Positions 33,151 through 42,745 of a stretch of 64,000 bases of DNA are shown here, one piece after another; within the stretch, counting starts at the first letter, position 1; each line of letters begins with the position of its first letter. Position numbers and translations under genes: made by a program. The notes under the pieces are model-generated. The model saw nothing but the letters and a program-made list of their open reading frames with translations. It was not told the DNA's origin and made no database searches. This DNA comes from JAXGQE01 sp040766585 (lineage in GTDB: Bacteria > Bacillota > SLNR01), in assembly GCA_040766585.1 (NCBI GenBank), contig JAXGQE010000004.1, positions 168,805 to 232,804 of the forward strand, read 5' to 3'.

Positions 33151-33762
33151 TTGCACACAACCCAGCAAGAGCGCCTGCTCATCATTGTACTCGTTGTCGT
33201 TATCATGATTGGATCCGCCATAACCATCCAGCGCCGCAGCCGGGGTATCATCTTGAATCCGGATGCACCGACGCAAAGGACTGACCAAGAACCATCGGAT
33301 TCTGAGGATACTGTGCCGGATCCGCTGGTTGTGCATGTCACGGGGGCAGTGGTAACCGGCGGGGTGTATGTTCTGCCTCCCGATTCCAGGGTGATGGATG
33401 CCGTGGAAGCGGCCGGAGGGCTGACTCCCGAGAGTGATCCTCAGCGGATCAATCTGGCTGCATATATCAGCGACGGGCAGCAGATTTTTGTCCCTTATCT
33501 CTCTGTCAGCGATGGGGATGATTTCAATTCATCAGGGAAGCTCCCGGAGAATCGGCCGGCGTCATCTGCGGGTATCGGCATCAACACGGCCAGCCGCAGT
33601 GAATTGGAGCAGCTGCCCGGAATCGGGCCGGTGCTGGCGGGTCGGATTGTGGATTATCGGGAAACCCATGGGCCCTTTTCAGAAGTGGACGACCTGTTGA
33701 ATGTGAATGGGATCGGGCCCCAAAAACTTGAAGATATTCGTGGGCATGTTTCACTGTATTGA
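33151..33762 (+). CDS. comEA: Competence protein ComEA (DNA receptor)
   Basis: 203 residues. One N-terminal membrane helix (LLIIVLVVVIMIGSAITI), an SLBB domain (VHVTGAVVTGGVYVLPPDSR), and two helix-hairpin-helix units (INTASRSELEQLPGIGPVLA; LLNVNGIGPQKLEDIR) that bind double-stranded DNA during uptake. I prefer TTG 33151, 8 bases after GGGAGGA, over ATG 33121, which has a weaker AAAGGA. comEC lies 12 kb downstream rather than adjacent. Confidence 0.9.
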   Translation: MHTTQQERLLIIVLVVVIMIGSAITIQRRSRGIILNPDAPTQRTDQEPSDSEDTVPDPLVVHVTGAVVTGGVYVLPPDSRVMDAVEAAGGLTPESDPQRINLAAYISDGQQIFVPYLSVSDGDDFNSSGKLPENRPASSAGIGINTASRSELEQLPGIGPVLAGRIVDYRETHGPFSEVDDLLNVNGIGPQKLEDIRGHVSLY

Positions 33763-33791
33763 CGGATGCGCACAGGTCAGGAGGCCTTATC

Positions 33792-34325
33792 ATGGGAAAA
33801 AGAACGCAGCGAATGTTGTTGGATTTTCTTCAAGTCATTGTCATTGCCTTCATCCTCTCTTTTGCAGTACGTACCTATGTGGTGGAAGCACGGATTGTCC
33901 CCACTGAATCCATGGTGCCGACGATCCAGGTGGGCGACCGGCTGATGTTTGATAAACTTTTTTACCGGCTAACGGATTTGAACCGGCAGGATATCATTAT
34001 GTTCCTGCCTCCGGAGGCAGCCCAGCAAACCAACGATCAGTTTTATGTCAAACGCATCATCGGTCTTCCGGGAGATGTGGTGGAGGTCCGGTACGATCCG
34101 GCTACTCGGACAGGGACACTCTTTGTCAATGGTGAGCAGTGGGTGGAGGATTACCTGGGAAGCCCGCTGAATTACCCGTACGGGCCGGAGACGGTTCCGG
34201 AAGGGATGCTCTTTGTCCTGGGGGATAACCGCAGCGCCAGCTTTGACAGTCATGCCTGGGGATTCCTGCCGTTGGAAAATGTGCGCGGGCGGCTTTTGTT
34301 CCGGTTTTTCCCCTTGCGCAACTGA
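33792..34325 (+). CDS. lepB: Signal peptidase I
   Basis: 177 residues, the small Gram-positive form. One N-terminal anchor (VIVIAFILSFAVRTYVV), catalytic Ser in PTESMVPT, catalytic Lys in YVKRIIGLPGD, and the later boxes FVLGDNRSASFDSHAWGFLP. It cleaves signal peptides on the outer face of the membrane. ATG 33792 follows AGGAGG. Confidence 0.95.
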   Translation: MGKRTQRMLLDFLQVIVIAFILSFAVRTYVVEARIVPTESMVPTIQVGDRLMFDKLFYRLTDLNRQDIIMFLPPEAAQQTNDQFYVKRIIGLPGDVVEVRYDPATRTGTLFVNGEQWVEDYLGSPLNYPYGPETVPEGMLFVLGDNRSASFDSHAWGFLPLENVRGRLLFRFFPLRN

Positions 34326-34423
34326 TTCAAAAGTGACCCGATAAACAGTGTCGGTGCACAAAAACCCGGACCGTGGTAAATTATGGGTTCCAATAACGAA
34401 AGAAACAGAAAGAAGGATGCTTC

Positions 34424-35806
34424 ATGATGTACGATCTGATCATTGTCGGCGCAGGACCGGCCGGCATTTTTGCCGCCCTGGAGGCCAAAAAACTACAGCC
34501 CGATCTTCAGATACTGATGCTGGAAAAGGGGAAACCCATTGAAAAGCGAATCTGTCCCAAGCGAGAAACGGGGCGCTGTGTTAACTGCATACCCTGCCAT
34601 ATTACCACCGGCTTTGCCGGCGGCGGAGCCTATTCGGACGGAAAGCTGTCCCTTTGTCCTGAAATCGGCGGCGTGCTGCCGGAATACATCGGGTACGATG
34701 AAACAGCCGCCCTGATCCGGTATGTGGATCAGATTTACCTGGAGGAGGGTGCCGACTCGGTCATTTACGGAATCGGTCAGCCGGATGTGGTTGAGAATAT
34801 TCGACGCAAAGCCATTGAAAGCAACCTGAAGCTGGTGGAGTGTCCCATTCGCCACATGGGGACGGAAGTCAGCTATCAGATCTATCAATCTTTCCAGAAA
34901 AGACTGGTGGAACTGGGTGTGGATATCCGTTTTGACTGTCCTGTCCGGGACCTTCTGGTTGAAGACGGCCAGGTTCAGGGTGTCCGGACTGACGAGGATG
35001 TTTTTTACGGTAAACGAGTGGCTGTGGCTGTGGGCCGGGAAGGGTCAGAGTGGTTCCAAAGTATCTGCGACCGGCACGGCATTGCTACGACATCCGGAAC
35101 TGTGGATATTGGTGTGCGAGTGGAAACCCGCAACGAGGTTATGCGGGAGCTTAATGAGGCGATGTATGAAACCAAACTGATTTACTATACCCCCACATTC
35201 GATGATAAAGTACGTACTTTCTGCACCAATCCGGGGGGTGAGGTGGTTACGGAATACTACGATGGGCATCTGGCGGTGGTGAACGGGCACAGTTACAAAG
35301 CTGAAGATCGGAAAACCGACAACACCAATTTTGCTCTTTTGGTGTCGAAAAACTTTACGGAGCCATTCCGATCCCCCATCGAATACGGAAAATACATTGC
35401 CCGGCTGGGCAATATGCTGGCAGGGAACAAGATTCTGGTACAGCGCTACGGGGATTTTCGCCGGGGGAGGCGGACCACGGTGGAGCGGCTGTATCGCAAT
35501 AATATCGTTCCGACGCTGAAAGACAGCGTGCCCGGCGATCTCAGTCTGGTGCTGCCGTATCGGATCATGACAGATATCGATGAAATGGTGCGGGCCCTGG
35601 ACCATATTACACCGGGCCTGGCCAGCGACGAAACACTTTTGTACGGTGTGGAAGTAAAATTCTATTCCAACAAGGTATCCGTCAGCGGCAATTTTGAAAC
35701 ATCCATTCGTCATCTGCATGTGCTGGGCGACGGCGCCGGAATTACCCGGGGCCTGATACAAGCCAACTGCAACGGCATCGATTTTGCTCGAAAGGCGTAC
35801 AGCTGA
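34424..35806 (+). CDS. FAD-dependent oxidoreductase with Cys-rich N-terminal motif
   Basis: 460 residues. Rossmann FAD motif DLIIVGAGPAGIFAALEAKK at the N-terminus and the second FAD contact LHVLGDGAGITRGLIQA at the C-terminus. Between them comes CPKRETGRCVNCIPCH at about residues 43-58, a four-Cys stretch that may bind a metal or take part in redox transfer, then GGGAYSDGKLS. This is the family of uncharacterised FAD-dependent dehydrogenases (COG2509-like). Transcribed with recD2 about 30 bases downstream. Substrate unknown. Confidence 0.85.
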   Translation: MMYDLIIVGAGPAGIFAALEAKKLQPDLQILMLEKGKPIEKRICPKRETGRCVNCIPCHITTGFAGGGAYSDGKLSLCPEIGGVLPEYIGYDETAALIRYVDQIYLEEGADSVIYGIGQPDVVENIRRKAIESNLKLVECPIRHMGTEVSYQIYQSFQKRLVELGVDIRFDCPVRDLLVEDGQVQGVRTDEDVFYGKRVAVAVGREGSEWFQSICDRHGIATTSGTVDIGVRVETRNEVMRELNEAMYETKLIYYTPTFDDKVRTFCTNPGGEVVTEYYDGHLAVVNGHSYKAEDRKTDNTNFALLVSKNFTEPFRSPIEYGKYIARLGNMLAGNKILVQRYGDFRRGRRTTVERLYRNNIVPTLKDSVPGDLSLVLPYRIMTDIDEMVRALDHITPGLASDETLLYGVEVKFYSNKVSVSGNFETSIRHLHVLGDGAGITRGLIQANCNGIDFARKAYS

Positions 35807-35838
35807 TCGACTGTTTGAGATTGGAGAGGAATCATACC

Positions 35839-37857
35839 ATGGATACGATGGCCAGCCGGATGAGGCTGGATGGGGTCGTCCAGAAAATCATATATCGATC
35901 CGAGGCCAGCTGCTACACGGTGGCTCTGATCCAGACATCCGCAGGCATCACGACCGTCTGCGGCTGCTTTTATGTGCTGCTGCCGGGGGATGAAGTGACC
36001 TGTTACGGTGAACTCAGCCATCATGCCAAATATGGGGAGCAGTTTCAGTGCATCCGGTACAGGAAGCTCTTCTCACCTCATGGAAGCAACCGGAGTGCCG
36101 GACCTGAGCACTGGCAGCAGGTGGAGGACATGCTGATTCAGATTCAGAGCTATGGGTTGACCATGGCTGAAGCGCTGAGGGTCTATGAACACTACGGAGA
36201 GGATGCCGAAGAAGTGTTGGTGGACAATCCCTACCGGCTGACCGGAAATCCGGTTCATTTGTCTTTTGCATCTGCAGACAGCGCAGCCGAATATGCGGGT
36301 CTGCCGGAAGAGTCTGAATATCGACTGCAAGCGGCTTTGGCTGAGGTGCTGGAGGATGTACTGCAATCGGGCCATACACGCGTTCAGCGCTCCGATCTGT
36401 ACAGCCGGACGGGGCGGCTCCTGGCAATGAGACCGGGTTCAGCCAGTACCGTCAGTCTGGACATGGAACTGGACAAGATGTTGGAAAATGGGCAGATCGA
36501 GACGGATTCCCAGGGATTTGTGTATCGGATCGATGCTTATCGGGCCGAAGCAGGCATCTCTGCAGATATCCATCGGCTGCAGCGGACATGGAGCGGTCCT
36601 TTGCTGACGGAAATGGATGCGGCTGTCCGGCATGGAGAAGAAAAACTGGCTCTGAATTTGTCCCGCCTGCAGAGAAAAGTGCTGGAAAATGCGCTGACTC
36701 ATCCGGTAAGCATCATTACCGGAGGACCGGGTACAGGGAAAACCACGCTGTTGAGAGGTCTTTTGGAAGCTCTGGAATGGGGAATGGATCAGGCCTCTGT
36801 ACTTTTAGCTGCACCAACGGGCCGGGCGGCCAAACGCTTGATGGAACTGACCGGGCGGACAGCGTATACCATCCACCGGCTTTTAGGGGCCCGAGGAACG
36901 GACGAACAGACATCGTATGAGTTTCATCGGGAAAATCCTTTGAGCGGTCAACTGTTGATTGTGGATGAGATGTCCATGGTGGATATATTCCTTTTTGCTC
37001 AGCTGATGGAAGCGCTTCCGGACGGCATGACACTGATTCTGGTGGGAGATTCCGATCAGCTGTCCAGTGTCGGGCCGGGGCAGGTTCTGCAGGATCTGAT
37101 TCGATCAGAGGTTATTCCGGTTTCTGCCCTTTCCCAGGTATTTCGACAGACTGACCGTTCCGCCATTGTGGAGGGCGCCCACTGCATCCGTTTGGGAAAA
37201 CAGCCGCCTCTGCAAAGACCGGACGGTGAATTCCGCTTTCTGTACCGCAGCACCCCTCAGGAGATTATTGAAACGCTGATGGATGAACTGGACGGTTTTC
37301 TGGAGCAGGGTTATGTCCTGGAAGAACTGCAGATACTATGCCCGTTTCATCAAGGTGAAACCGGAACGGTGGAGTTGAACCGCTGTATTCGCGACTGGGC
37401 CAATCCCTGGGAGCCGGGAGTCCCGGAAGCCCGGGGCATGTATGAAATCTTTCGACGCGGCGACAAAGTGATGCAGATGCGCAACGACTACGATAAGGGC
37501 GTGTTCAACGGCAACATCGGGCAGGTCATCCATGCAGAATCGTATCCGGAGCCCATGGTGGAAATTCGTTTTGACGAAGATATGGTGATCTATCACGGGG
37601 AGGAGATGAAGGACTTATCCCTGGCCTATGCGATTTCGGTTCATAAGTCCCAGGGCAGCGAATTCCCGGTGGTTCTGATGCCTGTGTACTGGGCATCGAG
37701 AGCCCCGGTTACCCGGAATCTGCTGTACACGGCTGTAACCCGGGCTCGTCAGCAGGTAGTACTGGTGGGTCGAAAACAAGATCTGATCTGGGGGATCCGC
37801 AATTTGCGTTCCCGGGAACGGTGTTCCGGGCTGGCGGATCTTCTGCAAATTGGTTAA
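35839..37857 (+). CDS. recD2: RecD2-type DNA helicase
   Basis: 672 residues, somewhat shorter than the usual 730-800. N-terminal OB-like domain (GVVQKIIYRSEASCYTVAL ... DEVTCYGEL), helix-hairpin-helix region, then Walker A ITGGPGTGKTTLLR, motif II LLIVDEMSMVD, motif III LVGDSDQLSSVGPG, and the UvrD_C_2 end YAISVHKSQGSEFPVVLMP and LLYTAVTRARQQV. A 5'-3' helicase acting in repair and replication-fork maintenance. ATG 35839 follows TTGGAGAGG. Confidence 0.92.
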   Translation: MDTMASRMRLDGVVQKIIYRSEASCYTVALIQTSAGITTVCGCFYVLLPGDEVTCYGELSHHAKYGEQFQCIRYRKLFSPHGSNRSAGPEHWQQVEDMLIQIQSYGLTMAEALRVYEHYGEDAEEVLVDNPYRLTGNPVHLSFASADSAAEYAGLPEESEYRLQAALAEVLEDVLQSGHTRVQRSDLYSRTGRLLAMRPGSASTVSLDMELDKMLENGQIETDSQGFVYRIDAYRAEAGISADIHRLQRTWSGPLLTEMDAAVRHGEEKLALNLSRLQRKVLENALTHPVSIITGGPGTGKTTLLRGLLEALEWGMDQASVLLAAPTGRAAKRLMELTGRTAYTIHRLLGARGTDEQTSYEFHRENPLSGQLLIVDEMSMVDIFLFAQLMEALPDGMTLILVGDSDQLSSVGPGQVLQDLIRSEVIPVSALSQVFRQTDRSAIVEGAHCIRLGKQPPLQRPDGEFRFLYRSTPQEIIETLMDELDGFLEQGYVLEELQILCPFHQGETGTVELNRCIRDWANPWEPGVPEARGMYEIFRRGDKVMQMRNDYDKGVFNGNIGQVIHAESYPEPMVEIRFDEDMVIYHGEEMKDLSLAYAISVHKSQGSEFPVVLMPVYWASRAPVTRNLLYTAVTRARQQVVLVGRKQDLIWGIRNLRSRERCSGLADLLQIG

Positions 37858-37924
37858 TATTTATGCAGGAATTCATTTTTTTATGAAGAATAGCACCCTA
37901 TTGCCATGTGAGAGGAGAATGAAA

Positions 37925-39016
37925 ATGGACATTCGACTGGCCCCATCGCGCTATATCCGGGAAGAGAATGTGCTGCAGCGGCTGGACACGTATCTGGCGG
38001 GACTGGGCAAAAAAACCATGTTGGTGGGAGGGCATACCGCACTGTCGGTGGCAGCCGAACCCGTCAAAGAAAGTCTGACACGTGCAGGAATCGAGATTGC
38101 TGCGCAGCAGTGGTACGGTGGTGAATGTTCCTGGGAGAATATTCATGCCTTGAAGGACGATCTGGTTCGTCATGGAGTTGATTTTGTCATCGGTATCGGA
38201 GGCGGAAAAGCATTGGACACGGTGAAGGGAGCCGCGTACATAATCGGGCTGCCGGTGGTGACTGTTCCAACCATTGCGGCCACCTGCGCTGCCTGGACAC
38301 CGCTTTCCATTATCTACAGTGCAGAAGGAAAATACCTGGAGTCCTGCCGTCGTTCTGCCCAGCCCCGGATGGTCTTTGCAGATGAATCCATCATTGGCAG
38401 GGCCCCGGTACGCTATCTGGTATCGGGGATGGGGGATACCTTGGCCAAGTGGTATGAAACGGATGTGGCTGTGAAAAAGAGAGGATTCAATGCAGCGACA
38501 CTGTCGGCTCACCGGCTGTCGCTTCTGTGCAAGGATATGATTGATCAGTACGGTCTGGCGGCCAAAAATGCGGCGGAATCTGGGGATCTTTCAGCGGACC
38601 TGGGTCACATCATTGATGCCATTATTGCGGTCAGCGGAATGGTCAGTGACCTGGGAGGTGAAGGCTGCGCATCGGCAGCTGCTCACCCGGTGGCGGCCGG
38701 ATTGACGCTGATTGATATTGTCCACAAAATGTATCACGGTGAAGTGGTGGCATTTGGAGTGCTTTGCCAGCTCATGATGGAAGGAAAACCGGATGGGGAA
38801 GTCCATGAATACCTGTCCATCTGCCAGCGCCTGGGACTGCCCATGACCCTGGCGGATTTAGGAGTAAATGCCCTGACCGATGAGGAGATGGAGCAGGTTT
38901 CCCAAAAAGCCATTGAAGCGGAAAATATCCAGAATATGCCTTTTGAAGTCAGCCGGCAAATGGCCGCCGATGCGATCCATGCCGCCGATCAAAAAGGCCA
39001 TGCGTTTAAAAAATAG
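37925..39016 (+). CDS. GldA-type iron/zinc-dependent dehydrogenase
   Basis: 363 residues. NAD-binding GIGGGKALDTVKGAA and metal ligands at GMGDTLAKWYE (Asp), SAAAHPVAAGL (His) and MYHGEVVAFG (His), the glycerol-dehydrogenase arrangement. It could act on glycerol, 1,2-propanediol or another hydroxy compound. ATG 37925 lies 7 bases after AGGAG. The next gene, an aminotransferase, starts 15 bases later, so substrate and product may be shared in an amino-alcohol or hydroxy-acid pathway. Confidence 0.87.
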   Translation: MDIRLAPSRYIREENVLQRLDTYLAGLGKKTMLVGGHTALSVAAEPVKESLTRAGIEIAAQQWYGGECSWENIHALKDDLVRHGVDFVIGIGGGKALDTVKGAAYIIGLPVVTVPTIAATCAAWTPLSIIYSAEGKYLESCRRSAQPRMVFADESIIGRAPVRYLVSGMGDTLAKWYETDVAVKKRGFNAATLSAHRLSLLCKDMIDQYGLAAKNAAESGDLSADLGHIIDAIIAVSGMVSDLGGEGCASAAAHPVAAGLTLIDIVHKMYHGEVVAFGVLCQLMMEGKPDGEVHEYLSICQRLGLPMTLADLGVNALTDEEMEQVSQKAIEAENIQNMPFEVSRQMAADAIHAADQKGHAFKK

Positions 39017-39031
39017 ACTGAGGTGAATGGT

Positions 39032-40147
39032 ATGCAGCATCCAGACCGATTGATCAAGCCCACTCTCAGGGAGCTGGAGCCATACAAGGCGGCTCTGCCG
39101 GATATGACCCCGGCGATGCTAAAAAAACATCTGAAGCTTGAGCATGTGGCAAAAATGTCATTTAACGAGAATCCTTTCGGGGCTTCTCCCAAGGCCATCG
39201 AAGCCATGAAAGGAGCCCTGGATGAACTGCACATCTATCACGATGTGGATGACAGTCCGCTCAAAGAGATGCTCTGCCGTCTGCATCATGTGGAACCGGA
39301 GCAGATTTTGCTGGGAAACGGTGCTGACGAGCTGTCTCAAATGGCCGCGATGGCTTTTCTAGGGGAAGGGGATGAAGCCATAATCCCTCAGCCCACCTAC
39401 ATCCAGTATGAAGTTTCCACCCTGACCATGGGGGCCAATCCGGTGTTTGTTCCGGTGAATTCGCAGTTTGCCATTGATCCGGACGATCTTTTGAAAAAGA
39501 TTACAGACAAGACCAAACTGATCTTTCTGTGCAATCCCAACAACCCCACCGGGACTTACATCACGAAAAAAGAGATGGATGCTTTTGTGGACAAGCTGCC
39601 CGACCGTGTGGTACTGCTGATGGACGAAGCCTATTTCGATTATGTGGATGCCGATGATTATCCATCTTCCACCGACTACATCAACAGCGGGAAACTGGTC
39701 ATGGGTGTGCGCACATTTTCCAAAAACCATGGACTGGCGGCTGCCCGGGTCGGGTATGCCGTGGGACCCAAGGTACTGATCTATACGGTAGCTCGGACAC
39801 GGATGCAGGTCAATGTCAACTCCATCGGCCTGAGCGGTGCAGCCGCCAGTCTTCAGGATCCGGACCATCAGGCTGCTGTTATTGCGCAGACGGCGGCCGG
39901 GAAAAAATATCTGTACGATCATTTTACGGAACTGGGCCTTTTCTTTGTTCCTTCCCAGGGCAACTTTATCTTTGTGGATACCGGCAAGGACAGCGCCGAT
40001 GTGGTGCAGAAACTGGCTGCAGATGGCGTGGTGGTCCGCCCGGGGTATCTCTTCCATTTTCCCACCTTCCTGCGGGTGACCGTGGGGACTCCGGAACAGA
40101 ACCGGGCTCTGGTGGAAAGTCTGGCAGGAATCCTGGGGAAGAACTAG
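39032..40147 (+). CDS. HisC-like PLP aminotransferase
   Basis: 371 residues, fold-type I. Motifs: SFNENPFGASPKAIEAM near the N-terminus, NPNNPTGTYITKKEMDAF, LLMDEAYFDYVD, PLP lysine in RTFSKNHGLAAARVGYA, and the C-terminal Arg in FLRVTVGTPEQN. It resembles histidinol-phosphate aminotransferase, but no other his genes are nearby, so an aromatic or other amino acid is equally possible. ATG 39032 follows GAGGTG. Ends at a strong hairpin. Confidence 0.87.
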   Translation: MQHPDRLIKPTLRELEPYKAALPDMTPAMLKKHLKLEHVAKMSFNENPFGASPKAIEAMKGALDELHIYHDVDDSPLKEMLCRLHHVEPEQILLGNGADELSQMAAMAFLGEGDEAIIPQPTYIQYEVSTLTMGANPVFVPVNSQFAIDPDDLLKKITDKTKLIFLCNPNNPTGTYITKKEMDAFVDKLPDRVVLLMDEAYFDYVDADDYPSSTDYINSGKLVMGVRTFSKNHGLAAARVGYAVGPKVLIYTVARTRMQVNVNSIGLSGAAASLQDPDHQAAVIAQTAAGKKYLYDHFTELGLFFVPSQGNFIFVDTGKDSADVVQKLAADGVVVRPGYLFHFPTFLRVTVGTPEQNRALVESLAGILGKN

Positions 40148-40186
40148 AAATATACAGTACCGGTTCAGAATTCCTGGTACCGACAG

Positions 40187-40214
40187 GCACCGGCTCGAGA
40201 GCCGGTGCTTTTTT
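40187..40214 (+). terminator. Terminator after aminotransferase
   Basis: GCACCGGCTC (40187-40196), GA, GAGCCGGTGC (40199-40208), then six T. Confidence 0.92.
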
Positions 40215-40234
40215 AAATCACAGGAGGGATGGCG

Positions 40235-40675
40235 TTGAATGCAGGACGAAGAAATCTGATTTTGGTGCTGGTGCTGATAGCCGCTTTGCTGGTGATCATC
40301 GTTCCTCGGCTTTTGGCTCCAGAGCCGGAAGAATTTGCCCCGACAGAAGATCCGGGACGGGTTCTGGAAGAATCTCTTGCGGAAGGGAAAAGTGTCTTTC
40401 TGGAATTCTATTCCGAAACATGAACCCCCTGCATCAGTATGCGGCCGGTGGTATCGGCCCTGGAAAAGAAATATGAAGATGAAAATATTCAGTTTATCAC
40501 GGTGGATGTCCGCACATCCGATGGTTTGATGCTGGTACAGAAGTATCGGATTACCGCAACACCCACTTATGTTTTTGTGGATACGGACGGCGATGTTATG
40601 GACACCCTGCTGGGACGGCAGGAGCAGGCGGATATGGAAGTCCTGCTGGATGCCCTTTTATCCGATCAGTCATAA
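40235..40675 (+). CDS. Membrane-anchored thioredoxin-like selenoprotein (UGA = Sec63)
   Basis: 146 residues if the in-frame TGA at 40421-40423 is read as selenocysteine. The frame is intact on both sides and gives FLEFYSET-U-TPC-ISMRPV, so Sec occupies the first position of the thioredoxin C-x-x-C motif (Sec63, Cys66). Before it is a membrane anchor (LILVLVLIAALLVIIV). After it come the thioredoxin strands IQFITVDVR and the cis-proline segment ITATPTYVFVD. A SECIS-like hairpin follows the TGA. TTG 40235 lies 6 bases after AGGAGGG. CcdA, the electron donor for extracytoplasmic thioredoxins, is encoded 40 bases downstream. An automatic annotation would split this gene or call it broken. Confidence 0.87.
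40421..40459 (+). promoter_or_regulatory. Sec codon UGA and bacterial SECIS hairpin
   Basis: After the UGA (40421-40423), GGCCG (40443-40447) pairs with CGGCC (40455-40459), with a seven-base loop GTGGTAT containing the GGU found in bacterial SECIS loops. The loop begins about 25 bases after UGA, within the 16-37 base window usual for bacterial SECIS recognised by SelB. Confidence 0.75.
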
Positions 40676-40715
40676 AGGAGTCCGGGCAAACCAGGCGGGG
40701 TAGGGAGATGGACGG

Positions 40716-41402
40716 ATGGGGATCAGCGACTTTGTGGACTATGTGTATACGGTGCTGGAAACAGGCAGCTGGTCAGTGTTTGCCTTGGTATTTGCTTTAG
40801 GGATTGTTACCAGCCTCAGTCCGTGCGTTTTGTCGGTGCTGCCCATCCTGGTGGGCTACATTGGCAGCCAGACTGAAAAAGGGCGGGCTCGAGGATTCAT
40901 GCTGTCGCTCCAGTTTGTCGTGGGGATGGCCATTACCCTCACTATTTTGGCGGTGATTGCGTCCGCCTTCGGCCAGATTTTTCAGCAGGCGGGAAAAGCC
41001 TGGTATTTTGTGTTGGCTGCTGTGGCCATCGTCATGGGGTTGAATCTGCTTGGGGTTATTCCTCTCCGTTTTCCCACCCTTACCACCATGCCGGTATTTC
41101 GCCGTTCTTTTTTGGGTACTGTGCTGATGGGGATGGCGTTCGGATTGATCATGTCGCCCTGTACAACACCGGTATTGGCTGTGCTTTTGACTTATGCGGC
41201 TGCCCGGGGTGATGTGGTCTACAGCATGGGGCTGCTGTTTTTCTATGGGCTGGGGCATGGCCTGATTTTGCTGGCTGCCGGTACATTTACATCGGTGTTA
41301 ACGACGATTCCGGCTTTGCGGTCCAAAACCGGTTTCATCAATACAGCCAGCGGGATTCTACTGATTCTGGAGGGTCTGTATCTTTTGACACTGACCCGGT
41401 AA
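40716..41402 (+). CDS. ccdA: CcdA-type thiol-disulfide transmembrane protein
   Basis: 228 residues with six membrane helices. The two reactive Cys lie in LGIVTSLSPCVLSVLPILVG (helix 1) and LIMSPCTTPVLAVLLTYA (helix 4), the CcdA/DsbD layout. It passes reducing electrons from cytoplasmic thioredoxin to thiol-redox proteins outside the membrane. Adjacent to the Sec-thioredoxin, which is probably its partner. An IS110-family element starts 49 bases after its stop. Confidence 0.92.
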   Translation: MGISDFVDYVYTVLETGSWSVFALVFALGIVTSLSPCVLSVLPILVGYIGSQTEKGRARGFMLSLQFVVGMAITLTILAVIASAFGQIFQQAGKAWYFVLAAVAIVMGLNLLGVIPLRFPTLTTMPVFRRSFLGTVLMGMAFGLIMSPCTTPVLAVLLTYAAARGDVVYSMGLLFFYGLGHGLILLAAGTFTSVLTTIPALRSKTGFINTASGILLILEGLYLLTLTR

Positions 41403-41576
41403 TGGATAACGGCGAAAATGGTCACTGTACTGTCATCGGATGCTGAAAACAGGAGACTAACTATATGAAGTCAAGAGAAACTATGAAAAGAACCTGACGA
41501 TTTCAAAACAAGTATAGTTTGCACACCAAGAAGGAGTAGGAAAAGCTACTCCACGGTCGAGTTTATGTGAGATGAA

Positions 41577-42745
41577 TTAACTCTGAGGAGTAAAACTAAG
41601 CTGATGAATTAGCAAATGGTGAAGAACTCTAACAAGTTTTTTAGCAACATGAGAAGTAGCAACAAAGTGATGCTTGCCTTCCGCTTTCTTCTTGAGGTAA
41701 TAAGCCCTGAATCTAGGATCTTTTACGCTGATCAGTCGTGCCGCTTCCAAAAGAGCCCACCTGAGATAAGGAGAACCTCTTTTGACCATTTTCACTATCG
41801 GTTGCAATAAATTTACCAGACTCGTAAGTCGAAGGTTCAAGGCCGGCAAAAGCCAGGAGTTTTGAGGGAGACTCGAATCTGGAAATATCACCGATTTCAG
41901 CCAGGATGATTGAACCAAGACCATAAGATATACCTGGCACAGAGAGGATAGGACTTTTCATTGCGTCCATGATAGCTTTGATTTCATCATCAATTTTGCA
42001 GATTTCATAGGTATACGTTTCAATGAATGAGAGGACCTGCAACAACTCAAAAGATAAAGCCCGACTATCCGAACCAATCGATACAGCAGCTGTTTTCTTG
42101 ATCAGAATGGCTTTTTCTCTGCCATACTTACCGCGTGAATTTTGGCAAAGAACATTTGTGAGTTTTGTCAGATGAGCGGAAGCGAGTGCATTTTTAGACG
42201 GAAACGCCCGTAGTAAGGCATAGGTAGAGCTTTTGATTAAGTGAGTAAACCAAGTCACCAAGCTCTGGGAACATAATATCCAAGATTCTGGTAAGAGAGA
42301 TTTTATACTTTGACAAATTTTCCTTAATTCTTGATTTGTGTCGTGTGAGTGACTTAAGCTCCTGAAGATGGTAAGATAAATCTGAGTGGAGTTTGAAGTT
42401 GCCTGAATGCAGCATGATCGCAATGAGTTTAGCATCGATTTTATCCGTTTTGCTCTTTCTAAGGGTTTGAGCCTTTCTGAAAAGATTGGTTTGAAGCGGA
42501 TTAAGGACGACTAGGGGTAGTTGGTTCTCGGTGACAAACCGCATGAGATTGATGCTGTAGTGACCAGTCGCTTCCAGCCCCACTCTTATTTTGTCTTTTG
42601 GAACATCTGGGATGGAGGAGAGCAATAAGTTGAAACCATTGATGTTGTTTGGGATAGTAAAAACATCCTTGATGATTTCACCTTCTGAGGAAGTAATGTA
42701 ACAATCATGTTTGTCCCTGGCAACATCAATACCGACATAGATCAT
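41577..42745 (-). pseudogene. IS110-family transposase, two frameshifts
   Basis: DEDD transposase: MIYVGIDVARDKHDCYI, VGLEATGHYSINLM, SKTDKIDAKLIA for the N-terminal catalytic residues, and SPILSVPGISYGLGSIILAEIG plus KRGSPYLRWALLEAARL (catalytic Ser) for the Transposase_20 domain. The frame shifts near 42230 (after SLNQK) and again near 41790 (between TDSENG and KMVKRGSPY). The start ATG at 42745 follows AAGGATG by 9 bases. Otherwise complete, so the decay is recent. Confidence 0.9.

Noticed and set aside
40421..40423. TGA as a simple nonsense mutation splitting the thioredoxin-like gene
   Set aside because: It falls exactly at the active-site Cys position, the downstream frame is uninterrupted and a SECIS-like hairpin is present.
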